In this document: positions 1 through 6,035 of the stretch, piece after piece
How positions within the stretch are numbered: position 1 is the first letter of the stretch
How the letters are laid out: each line of letters begins with the position of its first letter
Assembly (NCBI GenBank): GCA_025454075.1
Contig: JALOPD010000199.1
Location: forward strand, 1-8,032
Direction of reading: 5' to 3'
Length of the DNA stretch: 8,032 nucleotides
From: Desulfobacterales bacterium
GTDB lineage: Bacteria; Desulfobacterota; Desulfobacteria; Desulfobacterales; UBA2174_A
The notes under the pieces: model-generated
Seen by the model: the letters and a program-made list of their open reading frames with translations, nothing else
What the model was told of the DNA's origin: nothing
Database searches by the model: none
Made by a program: the position numbers and the translations under genes

Positions 1-106
1 GTTGGGCGCCCCACTTGCGGTAGGTGAATCCGGGGGTGTCCAGGTCCAGCTTGACCGCGACCACGTACTGGTCGGCCTTCTTGCGATAGCGTCGGCGTGT
101 TGTCAT
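1..106 (-). CDS. N-terminal part of a small basic-start protein, cut by window edge
   Basis: This is a partial gene reading leftwards off the window. The ATG at 106-104 opens 35 complete codons with no stop. The peptide starts MTTRRRYRKKADQYVVAV and continues with KLDLDTPGFTYRKWGAQ. A GGAA Shine-Dalgarno-like sequence lies 7 bases before the ATG. The arginine/lysine start followed by an alternating V/A/V/L strand recalls small PGDYG-type proteins, which begin YRKKP and continue with a GDW motif, but the diagnostic part lies outside the window. It is therefore only a weak family suggestion. It is in the same orientation as the rest of the window but more than 140 bases from the nearest feature, so it is probably its own transcription unit. 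Function unknown. Confidence 0.6.
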   Translation of the reverse strand, partial: MTTRRRYRKKADQYVVAVKLDLDTPGFTYRKWGAQ

Positions 107-158
107 AGTTGTTTCCAATTCACGGATCCGGATGACTTGTCGTAAAGTTGAATTTTTC

Positions 159-213
159 TTGTGGGAGCGGCATCTTGCCGCGACTTAATCGTGGCTGGAA
201 GCCACTCCCACAA
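159..213. repeat. REP-like palindromic element
   Basis: The outer arms TTGTGGGAGCGGC (159-171) and GCCACTCCCACAA (201-213) are inverted copies with one mismatch. An inner pair, GCCGCGA and TCGTGGC, folds around a short TTAA loop with one G-T type mismatch. The whole unit makes a long imperfect hairpin with no T-run on either side, so it is not a usual intrinsic terminator. Extragenic palindromes beginning TGTGGGAGCGGC are a common dispersed repeat type in gammaproteobacteria. Here it sits between the edge gene and a decayed gene. Confidence 0.75.
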
Positions 214-247
214 ATGCTATCCTGTATTGCCGCCAGAATAGCGCTGC

Positions 248-459
248 TTAGGATTCCTTTTTTTCCAAGAGATCGTCAAGTTTCAGGATAAGAATAGGTG
301 GATATACCCGTCCTTGTCAATCCGCCTGAAAGTCGCCTGAAAGTCGAACACCGCCGGAATGTCGGCCGCCATCAAGCCCAGCCCAGCCGCCAGCCCTCCG
401 CGCGCAGACAACAGCGAAGCCGGCAGGGCAGTGACCTTCGATGATCATGTCGGTTCCAT
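248..459 (-). pseudogene. Probable decayed small gene (about 65-70 codons)
   Basis: Reading leftwards from the ATG at 459-457 gives M-E-P-T, an in-frame TGA (447-445), then a protein-like stretch (SSKVTALPASLLSARGG, then LAAGLGLMAADIPAVFDFQA). An 11-bp tandem duplication (323-344) then shifts the frame. Removing one copy joins this frame to A-D, a TGA (319-317) and QGRVYPPILILKLDDLLEKK-E-S, ending at TAA (250-248). A TGG to TGA change would explain the second stop. This reading is inferred: no single intact frame exists, and I recognise no family. It lies 47 bases after the stop of the PEBP gene. It could instead be a chance open stretch in GC-rich DNA. Confidence 0.35.
323..344. repeat. 11-bp tandem duplication
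   Basis: CGCCTGAAAGT occurs twice, back to back (323-333 and 334-344). The unit is not a multiple of three and lies inside the decayed reading frame at 248-459, where it would cause the frameshift. Confidence 0.8.
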
Positions 460-506
460 ATAAAGACTAGTCCTGAATGCGCCAAAGCATGAGGGCCCGA
501 GCTGAC

Positions 507-1061
507 TCAGCGCCTGTATTTCCCCATCAGCTGACCTTCGGCGAGAATGTGGCCTTTAATGGCGGCGAGCAGCTGGGCCTTGGTGCTGCCGCTTTCCAGG
601 TTGAGCACGGTGTCGAGGGCGTAGAGCTTGAAATAGTAGCGATGGGTGCCCCCGGGCGGGCAGGGGCCGCCGTAGCCGAGCTTGCGGAAATCATTCCTGC
701 CGTGGTGGGCGCCGTTCTTCAGCGTGGCATCGGCCGGGACGCCCGCCGGAAGCGCTGCCACGTCGGCCGGGATGTTGAAGAGCACCCAGTGTACCCAGGT
801 GCCAACCGGCGCATCCGGGTCGTCGCAGATCAGGGCCAGGCTCCTGGCGTCCTGCGGCGCGCCGGACCACTTTAGGTCCGGAGAGATGTCTTCGGCATCG
901 CAGGTGTACTTCTTGGGGATCAGCGCCCCTTCGGTGAAGGCGGAAGATGTGACGGTGATGGCCATGTCGTTTCCTCCCGATTCAAGTGGCGAAAGGCCGA
1001 GGCCGACGCCGATGATGCCGGCCAGAAGCGCGATAGCGGGAATCGGAGTCCGGGTGCTCAT
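507..1061 (-). CDS. PEBP / YbhB-YbcL (Raf kinase inhibitor-like) family protein
   Basis: A phosphatidylethanolamine-binding-protein fold protein of the bacterial YbhB/YbcL family. The biochemical role is generally poorly defined; E. coli YbcL is periplasmic and YbhB cytosolic. Family signatures are clear: ISPDLKW, DDPDAPVGTWVHWVLFNIPA (the ligand-pocket DPDAP and HW motifs), and GYGGPCPPGGTHRYYFKLYALD. Two starts are credible. The ATG at 1061 (184 aa) follows AAGGAGG and adds a hydrophobic leader, AIALLAGIIGVGLGL. The ATG at 965 (152 aa, MAITVTSSAF) follows GGGAGGAAACGAC and gives the usual cytosolic family length. I give the longer form, but both Shine-Dalgarno sequences are strong and both products may be made. 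The gene has its own promoter at 1140-1167 and is separated by 172 bases from the upstream VWA operon. Confidence 0.93.
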   Translation of the reverse strand: MSTRTPIPAIALLAGIIGVGLGLSPLESGGNDMAITVTSSAFTEGALIPKKYTCDAEDISPDLKWSGAPQDARSLALICDDPDAPVGTWVHWVLFNIPADVAALPAGVPADATLKNGAHHGRNDFRKLGYGGPCPPGGTHRYYFKLYALDTVLNLESGSTKAQLLAAIKGHILAEGQLMGKYRR

Positions 1062-1139
1062 GGCGCCTCCTTCCGATTGGATTTGGGCGCGTGCCCGCAG
1101 ATTGAGGAAAAGAAGCGAGTTTGAAACAGGATACGGTTT

Positions 1140-1167
1140 ATTATGATGAAGTTGAACGCGATGTCAA
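1140..1167 (-). promoter_or_regulatory. Predicted sigma70 promoter for the PEBP gene
   Basis: On the minus strand a perfect -35 box TTGACA (1167-1162) is followed after 16 bases by CATAAT (1145-1140), which matches the -10 consensus at five of six positions. An overlapping TAATAA gives an 18-base spacer. Transcription would start near 1133, leaving about 70 bases of leader before the ATG at 1061. It lies in the gap between the VWA operon and the PEBP gene and points the right way. Confidence 0.65.
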
Positions 1168-1201
1168 CCGCCGCGTGGCTTTCATTTTGTAGTCGATATG
1201 T

Positions 1202-1230
1202 CCTTTGCTATCTGCCCTCTGCCCTTTGCT
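1202..1230. repeat. Short direct repeats in the VWA-PEBP gap
   Basis: CCTTTGCT occurs at 1202-1209 and 1223-1230. CTGCCCT is duplicated in tandem at 1212-1225. These lie just after the stop of the last VWA gene. No stem-loop plus T-run terminator is visible here, so the end of the operon is not marked by a canonical intrinsic terminator. Confidence 0.4.
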
Positions 1231-1233
1231 TGG

Positions 1234-2238
1234 TTACGGTCCCGTGCTGTTCAACCCCACGAACGTCCCCCCGTTGCGGTAGCAAAGCGCGCGCATCAGG
1301 GTGGCGAAGCGCTGGCCGGTGTTGCCCGGCTGCTGGGTGCGTTCGATCACGGTCGGGAAGCCCACCGCATGGATGCGCACCCGGCGTTCGGCGCCGCCCG
1401 TTGAACGGTTCATGCGGTCCACTTCGTCGAGCACGGGCTGGATGGCCGCCCCGCTGAATTCGTCTCCGAACACATACAGGCTGATGCGCTTGTCCGCGGC
1501 ATGGTAGCCGCGGATGGCTTCGATGATGCCTTCCACCGGGCTGCTGTTGCTGAACGGCTGCCAAGAGCCGAGGGTGGAAAGGATGATGCGCCGGCGGCCG
1601 GCGGTATCCGGGATCCACTTGCCCTCGTACTGCGAGAACATGTAGATGCCGTCGTCGTTCATGATTTGCATGCCCTTGACTTCGGGATAGACCTCGAGGG
1701 TTTCCTGAAGCTTCTTCTGCACCAGAGGCCAAGCGCCGCGCTGCATGCTGTTGGAGGTGTCGATGACGAAGATGATGTATTCGCTGTCCACCGGGATGCC
1801 GCCGACCTGGCCGTCGGCCCTGCGCCGCGGCTGCAGCCGCTGGAGGCGCTTCTGCTCCTCGGTGAGCTCCTGCAGGGCTCGGGCGAGCTGCCCGTCGATG
1901 ATGTTCTGGACCTCGGCGTCCCCCTTGGAGGCTGCAAACCGGCCTTCGATCGCGGAAATGTCGCCCTGCAGGCGGGCGAGCCGTCTCTTTTCCTGGGAGA
2001 GCTGCTCGCGTTTGGCGGTGAGCTCCCGGTTGAGGATGTCGGTTTCGCCCCGGATCTCGTGCAGCTCCTCCGCGAGCCGCTCGATGCGCGCCTTGAAGTC
2101 CACCTTGGACGCCTCGATCTGCTGGGGCGCCGAGAATTTGGAGAGCACGAAGAGCAGGATCATCGCCCCGAACCCGCAGCAGATGCAGTCAAGAAAGGAG
2201 AGGCTGAACACGTCAATGTCGCGTTTCTTTTTGTTCAC
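1234..2238 (-). CDS. VWA-domain protein with MotB/ExbD-like N-terminal anchor (copy 1)
   Basis: A predicted inner-membrane protein of 334 residues. Residues 11-33 form one membrane helix, FSLSFLDCICCGFGAMILLF, whose Asp17 sits where MotB, ExbD and TolR carry the proton-binding Asp. Residues 43-136 are a heptad-rich coiled coil. Residues 153-334 form a von Willebrand factor A domain with MIDAS motif D160-T-S-N-S164 (FVIDTSNSM). An N-in topology would place coil and VWA in the periplasm. I chose the GTG at 2238: it overlaps the upstream TGA as GTGA, has AAGGA six bases before it, and gives MNKKKRDIDVFSLSF, matching the start of the upstream paralogue. An upstream GTG at 2259 has weaker support. 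It is the last gene of the operon. The VWA domain probably binds a protein partner through a divalent metal; the partner is unknown. Confidence 0.88.
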   Translation of the reverse strand: MNKKKRDIDVFSLSFLDCICCGFGAMILLFVLSKFSAPQQIEASKVDFKARIERLAEELHEIRGETDILNRELTAKREQLSQEKRRLARLQGDISAIEGRFAASKGDAEVQNIIDGQLARALQELTEEQKRLQRLQPRRRADGQVGGIPVDSEYIIFVIDTSNSMQRGAWPLVQKKLQETLEVYPEVKGMQIMNDDGIYMFSQYEGKWIPDTAGRRRIILSTLGSWQPFSNSSPVEGIIEAIRGYHAADKRISLYVFGDEFSGAAIQPVLDEVDRMNRSTGGAERRVRIHAVGFPTVIERTQQPGNTGQRFATLMRALCYRNGGTFVGLNSTGP

Positions 2239-3326
2239 GGCCAATCCTTCGCCGGGCACATGAAGGAGCCGCGAGTGTCGACGGCCAGGCGCCAGAACTC
2301 GCTGGCGGCCATGGGGTCCCCCTCCATGGGAAACAGGATCACGTTGACCTGCACCCCCGCCGGCAGGCGCTTCACGGCTTCGCGGAAGAGACTCAAGCGC
2401 TTATCCGCCGAGACGCGGTTGCCCCAGGGCTTGTCCTTGCCCATGGTCGGAAGCCCGTCGGTCAGCAGGATCAGGTTGTCCGGGGCCGGCGACATCTTGG
2501 CCGAGGCCTCGAAGGCGTTGATGAGGCTTGTGCCTTTTTCGGGCGTCAGGCGGCGCAGCTTGTCCACCGCCTGGTTCAGGCGCTCGATGTCGCCGGCCTC
2601 CAGCCACGTCCCCTGGGTGCCCTCGAGCAGCGGTCCGGCGGACTCGTTGAAAACGTAAACCTGGACGCGGCTGGCCGGCGGGAGATTGGCGGTGAGCCAG
2701 TCGACGGTGGCTACGGCCTGCCGCCACTTGGGAGCGCGCAGCTTCTCGGCGCCGCTCATGTTGCGGCGCCGGATCACGCCCACCACGGTGTCGTCCAGCA
2801 TGCTGGCGGAGGCGTCCACCAGGATCAGGATACGCTGGCCGCCCATCTTCAGGCCGGTCAGGTACTGGCGGTCGCCCTGGCCGGGAAAAGGCCGCAGATT
2901 GCGGCCCAGCTCCTCTTCGCGCTTGGCGCCGGCCTGCAGCCGCTTCACGTCTTCCTCCAGGGACTGGATATCCGCCTTGAGCTTGTTCAGGTGCTCCCGC
3001 GAGGCCAGGGTCTGCTGGTTGCGGTCGGCCAGCTCGAGGCGCTTGGCGGAGAGGGCTTGCAAAATTTTGCGGGAGAGGCCCTCGGCTTGCGCGATCTCGG
3101 CGGTGATCTCATCGAGGGTGTTGTGCGCCTGGACGAGGTTGCGCCGGCCGTCCAACACCTCCTGCTCCCAGCGGTTGGTCTCGGAGCTGAGCTCCTCGGT
3201 GACGCGCTGGCGCTGGGCGGCGTTCTGGGAGTTGACCACCACGAAGAGCAGGATCATGGCCCCCAGGCCGCAGCAGATGCAGTCGATGAAGGAAATGCTG
3301 AAGACGGTGAGTTTTCTACGCTTCAT
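2235..3326 (-). CDS. VWA-domain protein with MotB/ExbD-like N-terminal anchor (copy 2)
   Basis: A 363-residue membrane-anchored paralogue of the downstream gene. Residues 8-31 form the anchor helix, FSISFIDCICCGLGAMILLF, with Asp15 in the proton-acceptor position and Cys16, Cys18 and Cys19 directly after it. A coiled coil spans about 36-140. The VWA domain runs from about 164 to the end, with a complete MIDAS set: D171-A-S-A-S175, Thr266 in KGTS, and D290 in LLTDG. The more complete MIDAS suggests this copy is the better metal binder. The ATG overlaps the stop of the FHA gene by 11 bases with only a weak Shine-Dalgarno, which points to translational coupling. Its TGA overlaps the next start by four bases. 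Two different D-type subunits beside one channel gene suggest a heterodimer, which is an inference. Confidence 0.9.
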   Translation of the reverse strand: MKRRKLTVFSISFIDCICCGLGAMILLFVVVNSQNAAQRQRVTEELSSETNRWEQEVLDGRRNLVQAHNTLDEITAEIAQAEGLSRKILQALSAKRLELADRNQQTLASREHLNKLKADIQSLEEDVKRLQAGAKREEELGRNLRPFPGQGDRQYLTGLKMGGQRILILVDASASMLDDTVVGVIRRRNMSGAEKLRAPKWRQAVATVDWLTANLPPASRVQVYVFNESAGPLLEGTQGTWLEAGDIERLNQAVDKLRRLTPEKGTSLINAFEASAKMSPAPDNLILLTDGLPTMGKDKPWGNRVSADKRLSLFREAVKRLPAGVQVNVILFPMEGDPMAASEFWRLAVDTRGSFMCPAKDWP

Positions 3327-4719
3327 TGCGGTCCAGACACGCGATCACCATGATGGTCTCGGCGGCGTTTCCCACGCGGATGGCGTCGCCGACGCGCAGC
3401 GCCTCGGGTCCTCCGGCGCGGCGGTCGTTCAGAAAGGTGCCGCTGGCGCTGAGATCCGTGAGCACGGCCTGGCCCCCCTGGAGGTGAACGCTGCAGTGCC
3501 GGGAATCGACGCCGCCGGGCTCCCCCTCGATGCGGATGCCGCCGCCTTCTTCCGGGGGGGCCGTTCCGATCGTGAGCGGGTTGGCGGTGATGGGGTAGGC
3601 CAGGTGGCGGTAGAGCAGATGGGTCGGACGCGGCGTGGACAGGACTTGATCCGATGCCCATACGCTCGCCGCCACGTTCCACGGGCGGCTGCTGAAAAAG
3701 GAAGCGCCGGCCGTCTGCCGGCCGGCCGTCAGCTCACGCCAGAGGGCGGGCAGCGCCAGCGCGGCCGCACCGGCCGGCAGCTCAACCACCCGCGTGTTCG
3801 GCGTCTGCCGCAGGCGTGCGCGGATCCCGGGCAGCCGCGCCACGCGCTGCGAGACCTCAAAGACCACGGCCGTTCCGGCAGCGGCGTGGCGCCGCCGGGC
3901 ATCGTGCACGACGGCCAGCAGTTCGTCGTACACCGGCCGGGCGGTCTCCAGAAGCATCGCCCGCAGCAGGCTGATGCTGTAATGGGAATTTCCCGCCGGG
4001 AGCGCGATCGTCGCGGCCTGCTCCTGCTGCAACGCCGCCAGCACCGCCGGCAAGCGGCGGTAGAGCTCCTGTTCGGTCTCGGCGCTGTGCAGCGGGTCGA
4101 AGCGCGTCATGCGCACGAACTCTGCGGCCGCGGCTTGCACCCAGAGTTTATAGAGCCCCTCCAGGCCCTTTTCGTTGACCGAAAAGGCCTCCTTGAACTC
4201 CAGGCGGCCGTTGACCTTGAGGACGGACACCTCCCAGCGATGCAGGTGGATGTCCACATGCAGGTGCAGGCCTTCGGGCCCGGCGACCGCCGCCGCCACG
4301 GGCAGGCTGACGAAGCCCTGCAGCGGGATGCCCAGCTCTTGAGCCATCCCCACCAACAGCCCCAGCTGGGTGCGCTGGAAGAAACCCGGGACCGCGATCA
4401 CAAGAGAGTTTCCGAAATGCCGCGCCTGCTCCCAGATGTGCGCCAGGTGGGCGCAGGCGACTTCCGCCTGGTTTCCGGCCGCGGGCAGCGGAGGCTCCAG
4501 CGGATCGGTGGAGAGCTGTTCCCAGAAACGGTTCATGATCTGCCGGGGGAGCAGCCGCGCCCGGCGTTCGGCGGCTCGGCCGGTGACCAGGCTCTTTTTT
4601 TCCGGCAGGGCGAACCCCGAGCTTTCGGATCCGTCTTCGTCGACCCGGAGCAGCCGGGGCGGCTCGCCGCCGGCCACCAGAATGCCGGCATCGCAGAGTT
4701 CCAGTCCGAGAAGATTCAT
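3316..4719 (-). CDS. Hsp70/actin-like (ASKHA) N-terminus fused to C-terminal FHA domain
   Basis: A 467-residue predicted cytosolic protein with no signal peptide or membrane helix. The C-terminal 90 residues are a forkhead-associated domain, which typically binds phosphothreonine: PLTIG (381-385), the SRHCSV stretch with Ser406, Arg407 and His408, DLSASGTFLN (422-431) and LRVGDAIRVG (441-450). The first 330 residues resemble the Hsp70/actin superfamily: a phosphate-1-like start LLGLELCDAGILVAG, LVIAVPGFFQRTQLGLLVGMA (107-127), and a phosphate-2-like VDIHLHRWEVSVLK (155-168). In that last motif the usual Gly after Asp is replaced, so ATP binding is uncertain. The ATG follows AAGG at 8 bases. 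It overlaps the next gene by 11 bases and lies 110 bases after the channel gene. It is likely the cytoplasmic sensor or regulator of the complex. No Ser/Thr kinase is in the window. Confidence 0.82.
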   Translation of the reverse strand: MNLLGLELCDAGILVAGGEPPRLLRVDEDGSESSGFALPEKKSLVTGRAAERRARLLPRQIMNRFWEQLSTDPLEPPLPAAGNQAEVACAHLAHIWEQARHFGNSLVIAVPGFFQRTQLGLLVGMAQELGIPLQGFVSLPVAAAVAGPEGLHLHVDIHLHRWEVSVLKVNGRLEFKEAFSVNEKGLEGLYKLWVQAAAAEFVRMTRFDPLHSAETEQELYRRLPAVLAALQQEQAATIALPAGNSHYSISLLRAMLLETARPVYDELLAVVHDARRRHAAAGTAVVFEVSQRVARLPGIRARLRQTPNTRVVELPAGAAALALPALWRELTAGRQTAGASFFSSRPWNVAASVWASDQVLSTPRPTHLLYRHLAYPITANPLTIGTAPPEEGGGIRIEGEPGGVDSRHCSVHLQGGQAVLTDLSASGTFLNDRRAGGPEALRVGDAIRVGNAAETIMVIACLDRNEA

Positions 4720-4829
4720 GCGATATGCCTTGCCAAGGGTTCAAGGGGTCATGGGTCCGAGGACGGCAGGCAAGGAAGCGCGGCGGCGTTTCGCGCGACC
4801 CCCGGAACCCTCGAGGCATCGATCCCCTT

Positions 4830-5633
4830 TCAGTTTACGTGCAGCCGCTGGGTGAGCTTTTCCTCGCAGTAGTCCTCGGTGTCCAGGATGAACCCCTCCT
4901 GCAGCCGCTGCAGCTGGTGCAGGACGAACATCAGCAGCAGGCTGACGAGCAGTGCGATCAGCGTCGAGTTGAAGGCCACCCCCAGGCTGCGGGTGACGCC
5001 GAAGATGTCCCCCTCTATGGCCTGATGGGCCTGGTTCAGGGCATCCCCGATGCCGCGCACCGTGCCCAGAAACCCGATCGAGGGAATGGCCCAGGCGATG
5101 TAGCGGATCATGGAAAGCTCCGACTCCAGGCGCTCGCTCTCGGCGTCGCAGTAAGCGCGCACGGCGCTGGACACATCCTGCACGCTGCGGGTCGTGTTGA
5201 AGCGCTGCAGGCCGGCCAGCAGGGCCCGCGGCAAAAGCGCACGGCGCTGGGGCTCCGGCAGGGCCTGGACCTGGCGGGCCAGCTCCCGAGTGTCGTCCGG
5301 AAGGATGCGCACGCCCTCCGCCAGGGGCAGGAAATCCCGGTTCAACAGGGCGCGCTGCCGCAGGATCATCATCCATTTGAAGCCCATGATTGCTAAGGCC
5401 CAGAGGGCCAGGATGATCTCGGCCTCCTGTTCCCAGTCGTAGATCAGGACATAAATCGATCGTTCGCCGACGGCCGACTTGTCTTTCTGCATGGCCGCCG
5501 CCTGCTGGGCGAGGATGGCATCGCCCCGGGGCCGGACGACGCCGACGTAGGCCGCGTGAACGACGATAATTATGACCACCAGGGAGAATACCTGGTAGAA
5601 GAATTCGAACGAGATGCCGAAGGGACGTTTCAT
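4830..5633 (-). CDS. MotA/TolQ/ExbB family proton-channel subunit
   Basis: A 267-residue polytopic inner-membrane protein, the pentameric A-type subunit of proton-driven stators. Helices are at about 9-31, 72-92, 176-197 and 215-240. A cytoplasmic domain (about 93-175) sits between helices 2 and 3, as in ExbB and TolQ. The family hallmark is AIPSIGFLGTVRGIGDAL (182-199), followed by FGVTRSLGVAFNSTLIALLV (211-230). Thr191 and Thr224 are the pore-lining threonine candidates. The ATG has GGGAG six bases before it. It lies between the exported small protein (38-base gap) and the FHA gene (110-base gap). No separate small ExbD/TolR gene is present, so the two downstream VWA proteins, which carry the D-type helix, are the natural partners. 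The first helix and 40-residue loop exceed the minimal MotA plan but suit ExbB-like proteins. Confidence 0.92.
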   Translation of the reverse strand: MKRPFGISFEFFYQVFSLVVIIIVVHAAYVGVVRPRGDAILAQQAAAMQKDKSAVGERSIYVLIYDWEQEAEIILALWALAIMGFKWMMILRQRALLNRDFLPLAEGVRILPDDTRELARQVQALPEPQRRALLPRALLAGLQRFNTTRSVQDVSSAVRAYCDAESERLESELSMIRYIAWAIPSIGFLGTVRGIGDALNQAHQAIEGDIFGVTRSLGVAFNSTLIALLVSLLLMFVLHQLQRLQEGFILDTEDYCEEKLTQRLHVN

Positions 5634-5671
5634 TTGGTCTCCCGCACTCCAGGCCCTCTGCCCGTGCCGGC

Positions 5672-5977
5672 TCAGATGTCCGCCGGAAAATCGAGCGCCT
5701 GGTCCGCCCGCACCTTTTCCGTGGGTTCGAAGGATTTAAGCGGGTCTCCTTTTGCCGGCGCCGCCGGCTTTTCCTCCTTTACCGGCTCAGCGCGGGTTTT
5801 CCCCTGCGGCAGCGGCGAGGCCGAATCCGGCGCCGGCTGACCCGTGCGCGCGGGCCCGCCCGAGGTTTGCGCCAGGTAGCCGCCCCGATCACCCTCCGCG
5901 GCAGCGAGGCGGCCGGCTCCGAAGCCCGCACCGAGAACCACGAGGCATAGAAGGGTGATTGCGATTTTCCCAATCAT
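5672..5977 (-). CDS. Small exported Pro/Ala-rich protein of unknown function
   Basis: A 101-residue protein I do not recognise. Residues 1-27 form a Sec-type signal peptide or membrane anchor (MIGKIAITLLCLVVLGAGFG, then AGRLAAA), with a plausible cleavage after Ala-Ala-Ala. The mature part is short, low in complexity and rich in Pro, Ala, Lys and Glu, so probably disordered. It ends in a more distinctive tail, EKVRADQALDFPADI, which could be the part that binds a partner. I chose the ATG at 5977 because GAGAGGGA precedes it by about 8 bases and it places the signal peptide at the N-terminus. An open frame extends upstream to 6109 but would bury the signal peptide and overlap the SUMF1 reading. 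It sits directly before the channel gene, so a role as a small accessory subunit is plausible but unproven. Confidence 0.75.
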   Translation of the reverse strand: MIGKIAITLLCLVVLGAGFGAGRLAAAEGDRGGYLAQTSGGPARTGQPAPDSASPLPQGKTRAEPVKEEKPAAPAKGDPLKSFEPTEKVRADQALDFPADI

Positions 5978-6004
5978 TTTGCGATCCCTCTCTTCACATA
6001 TCAA

Positions 6005-6034
6005 TTTTTCGCCCGCCGACCGGCGAACGAAAAA
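6005..6034 (-). other. Intercistronic RNA hairpin between SUMF1 reading and small exported gene
   Basis: The minus-strand RNA can form a 13-base-pair stem: UUUUUCGUUCGCC pairs with GGCGGGCGAAAAA around a GGUC loop. Two central positions are G-U wobbles on this strand but would be C-A mismatches on the other, so the full stem forms only in the sense transcript. It begins one base after the stop codon of the SUMF1 reading. No U-run follows, so it is not a classical terminator. It may be an mRNA stability or processing element that lets the downstream genes be expressed at a different level. Confidence 0.55.
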
Positions 6035-6035
6035 C

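Noticed and set aside
2235..2259. Upstream GTG start at 2259 for VWA copy 1
   Set aside because: The GTG at 2238 has AAGGA at good spacing, a GTGA stop-start overlap, and an N-terminus matching its paralogue. The longer form only adds seven residues.
2686..4872. Plus-strand open frame of 728 codons, plus another at 1501-2658
   Set aside because: They lie antisense to clear minus-strand genes with recognisable domains. Their products are Arg/Ala/Gly-rich, lack any motif, and are typical antisense shadows of GC-rich coding DNA.
6005..6034. Intrinsic terminator at the hairpin
   Set aside because: The T-run is on the 5' arm in both orientations and no U-run follows the stem.
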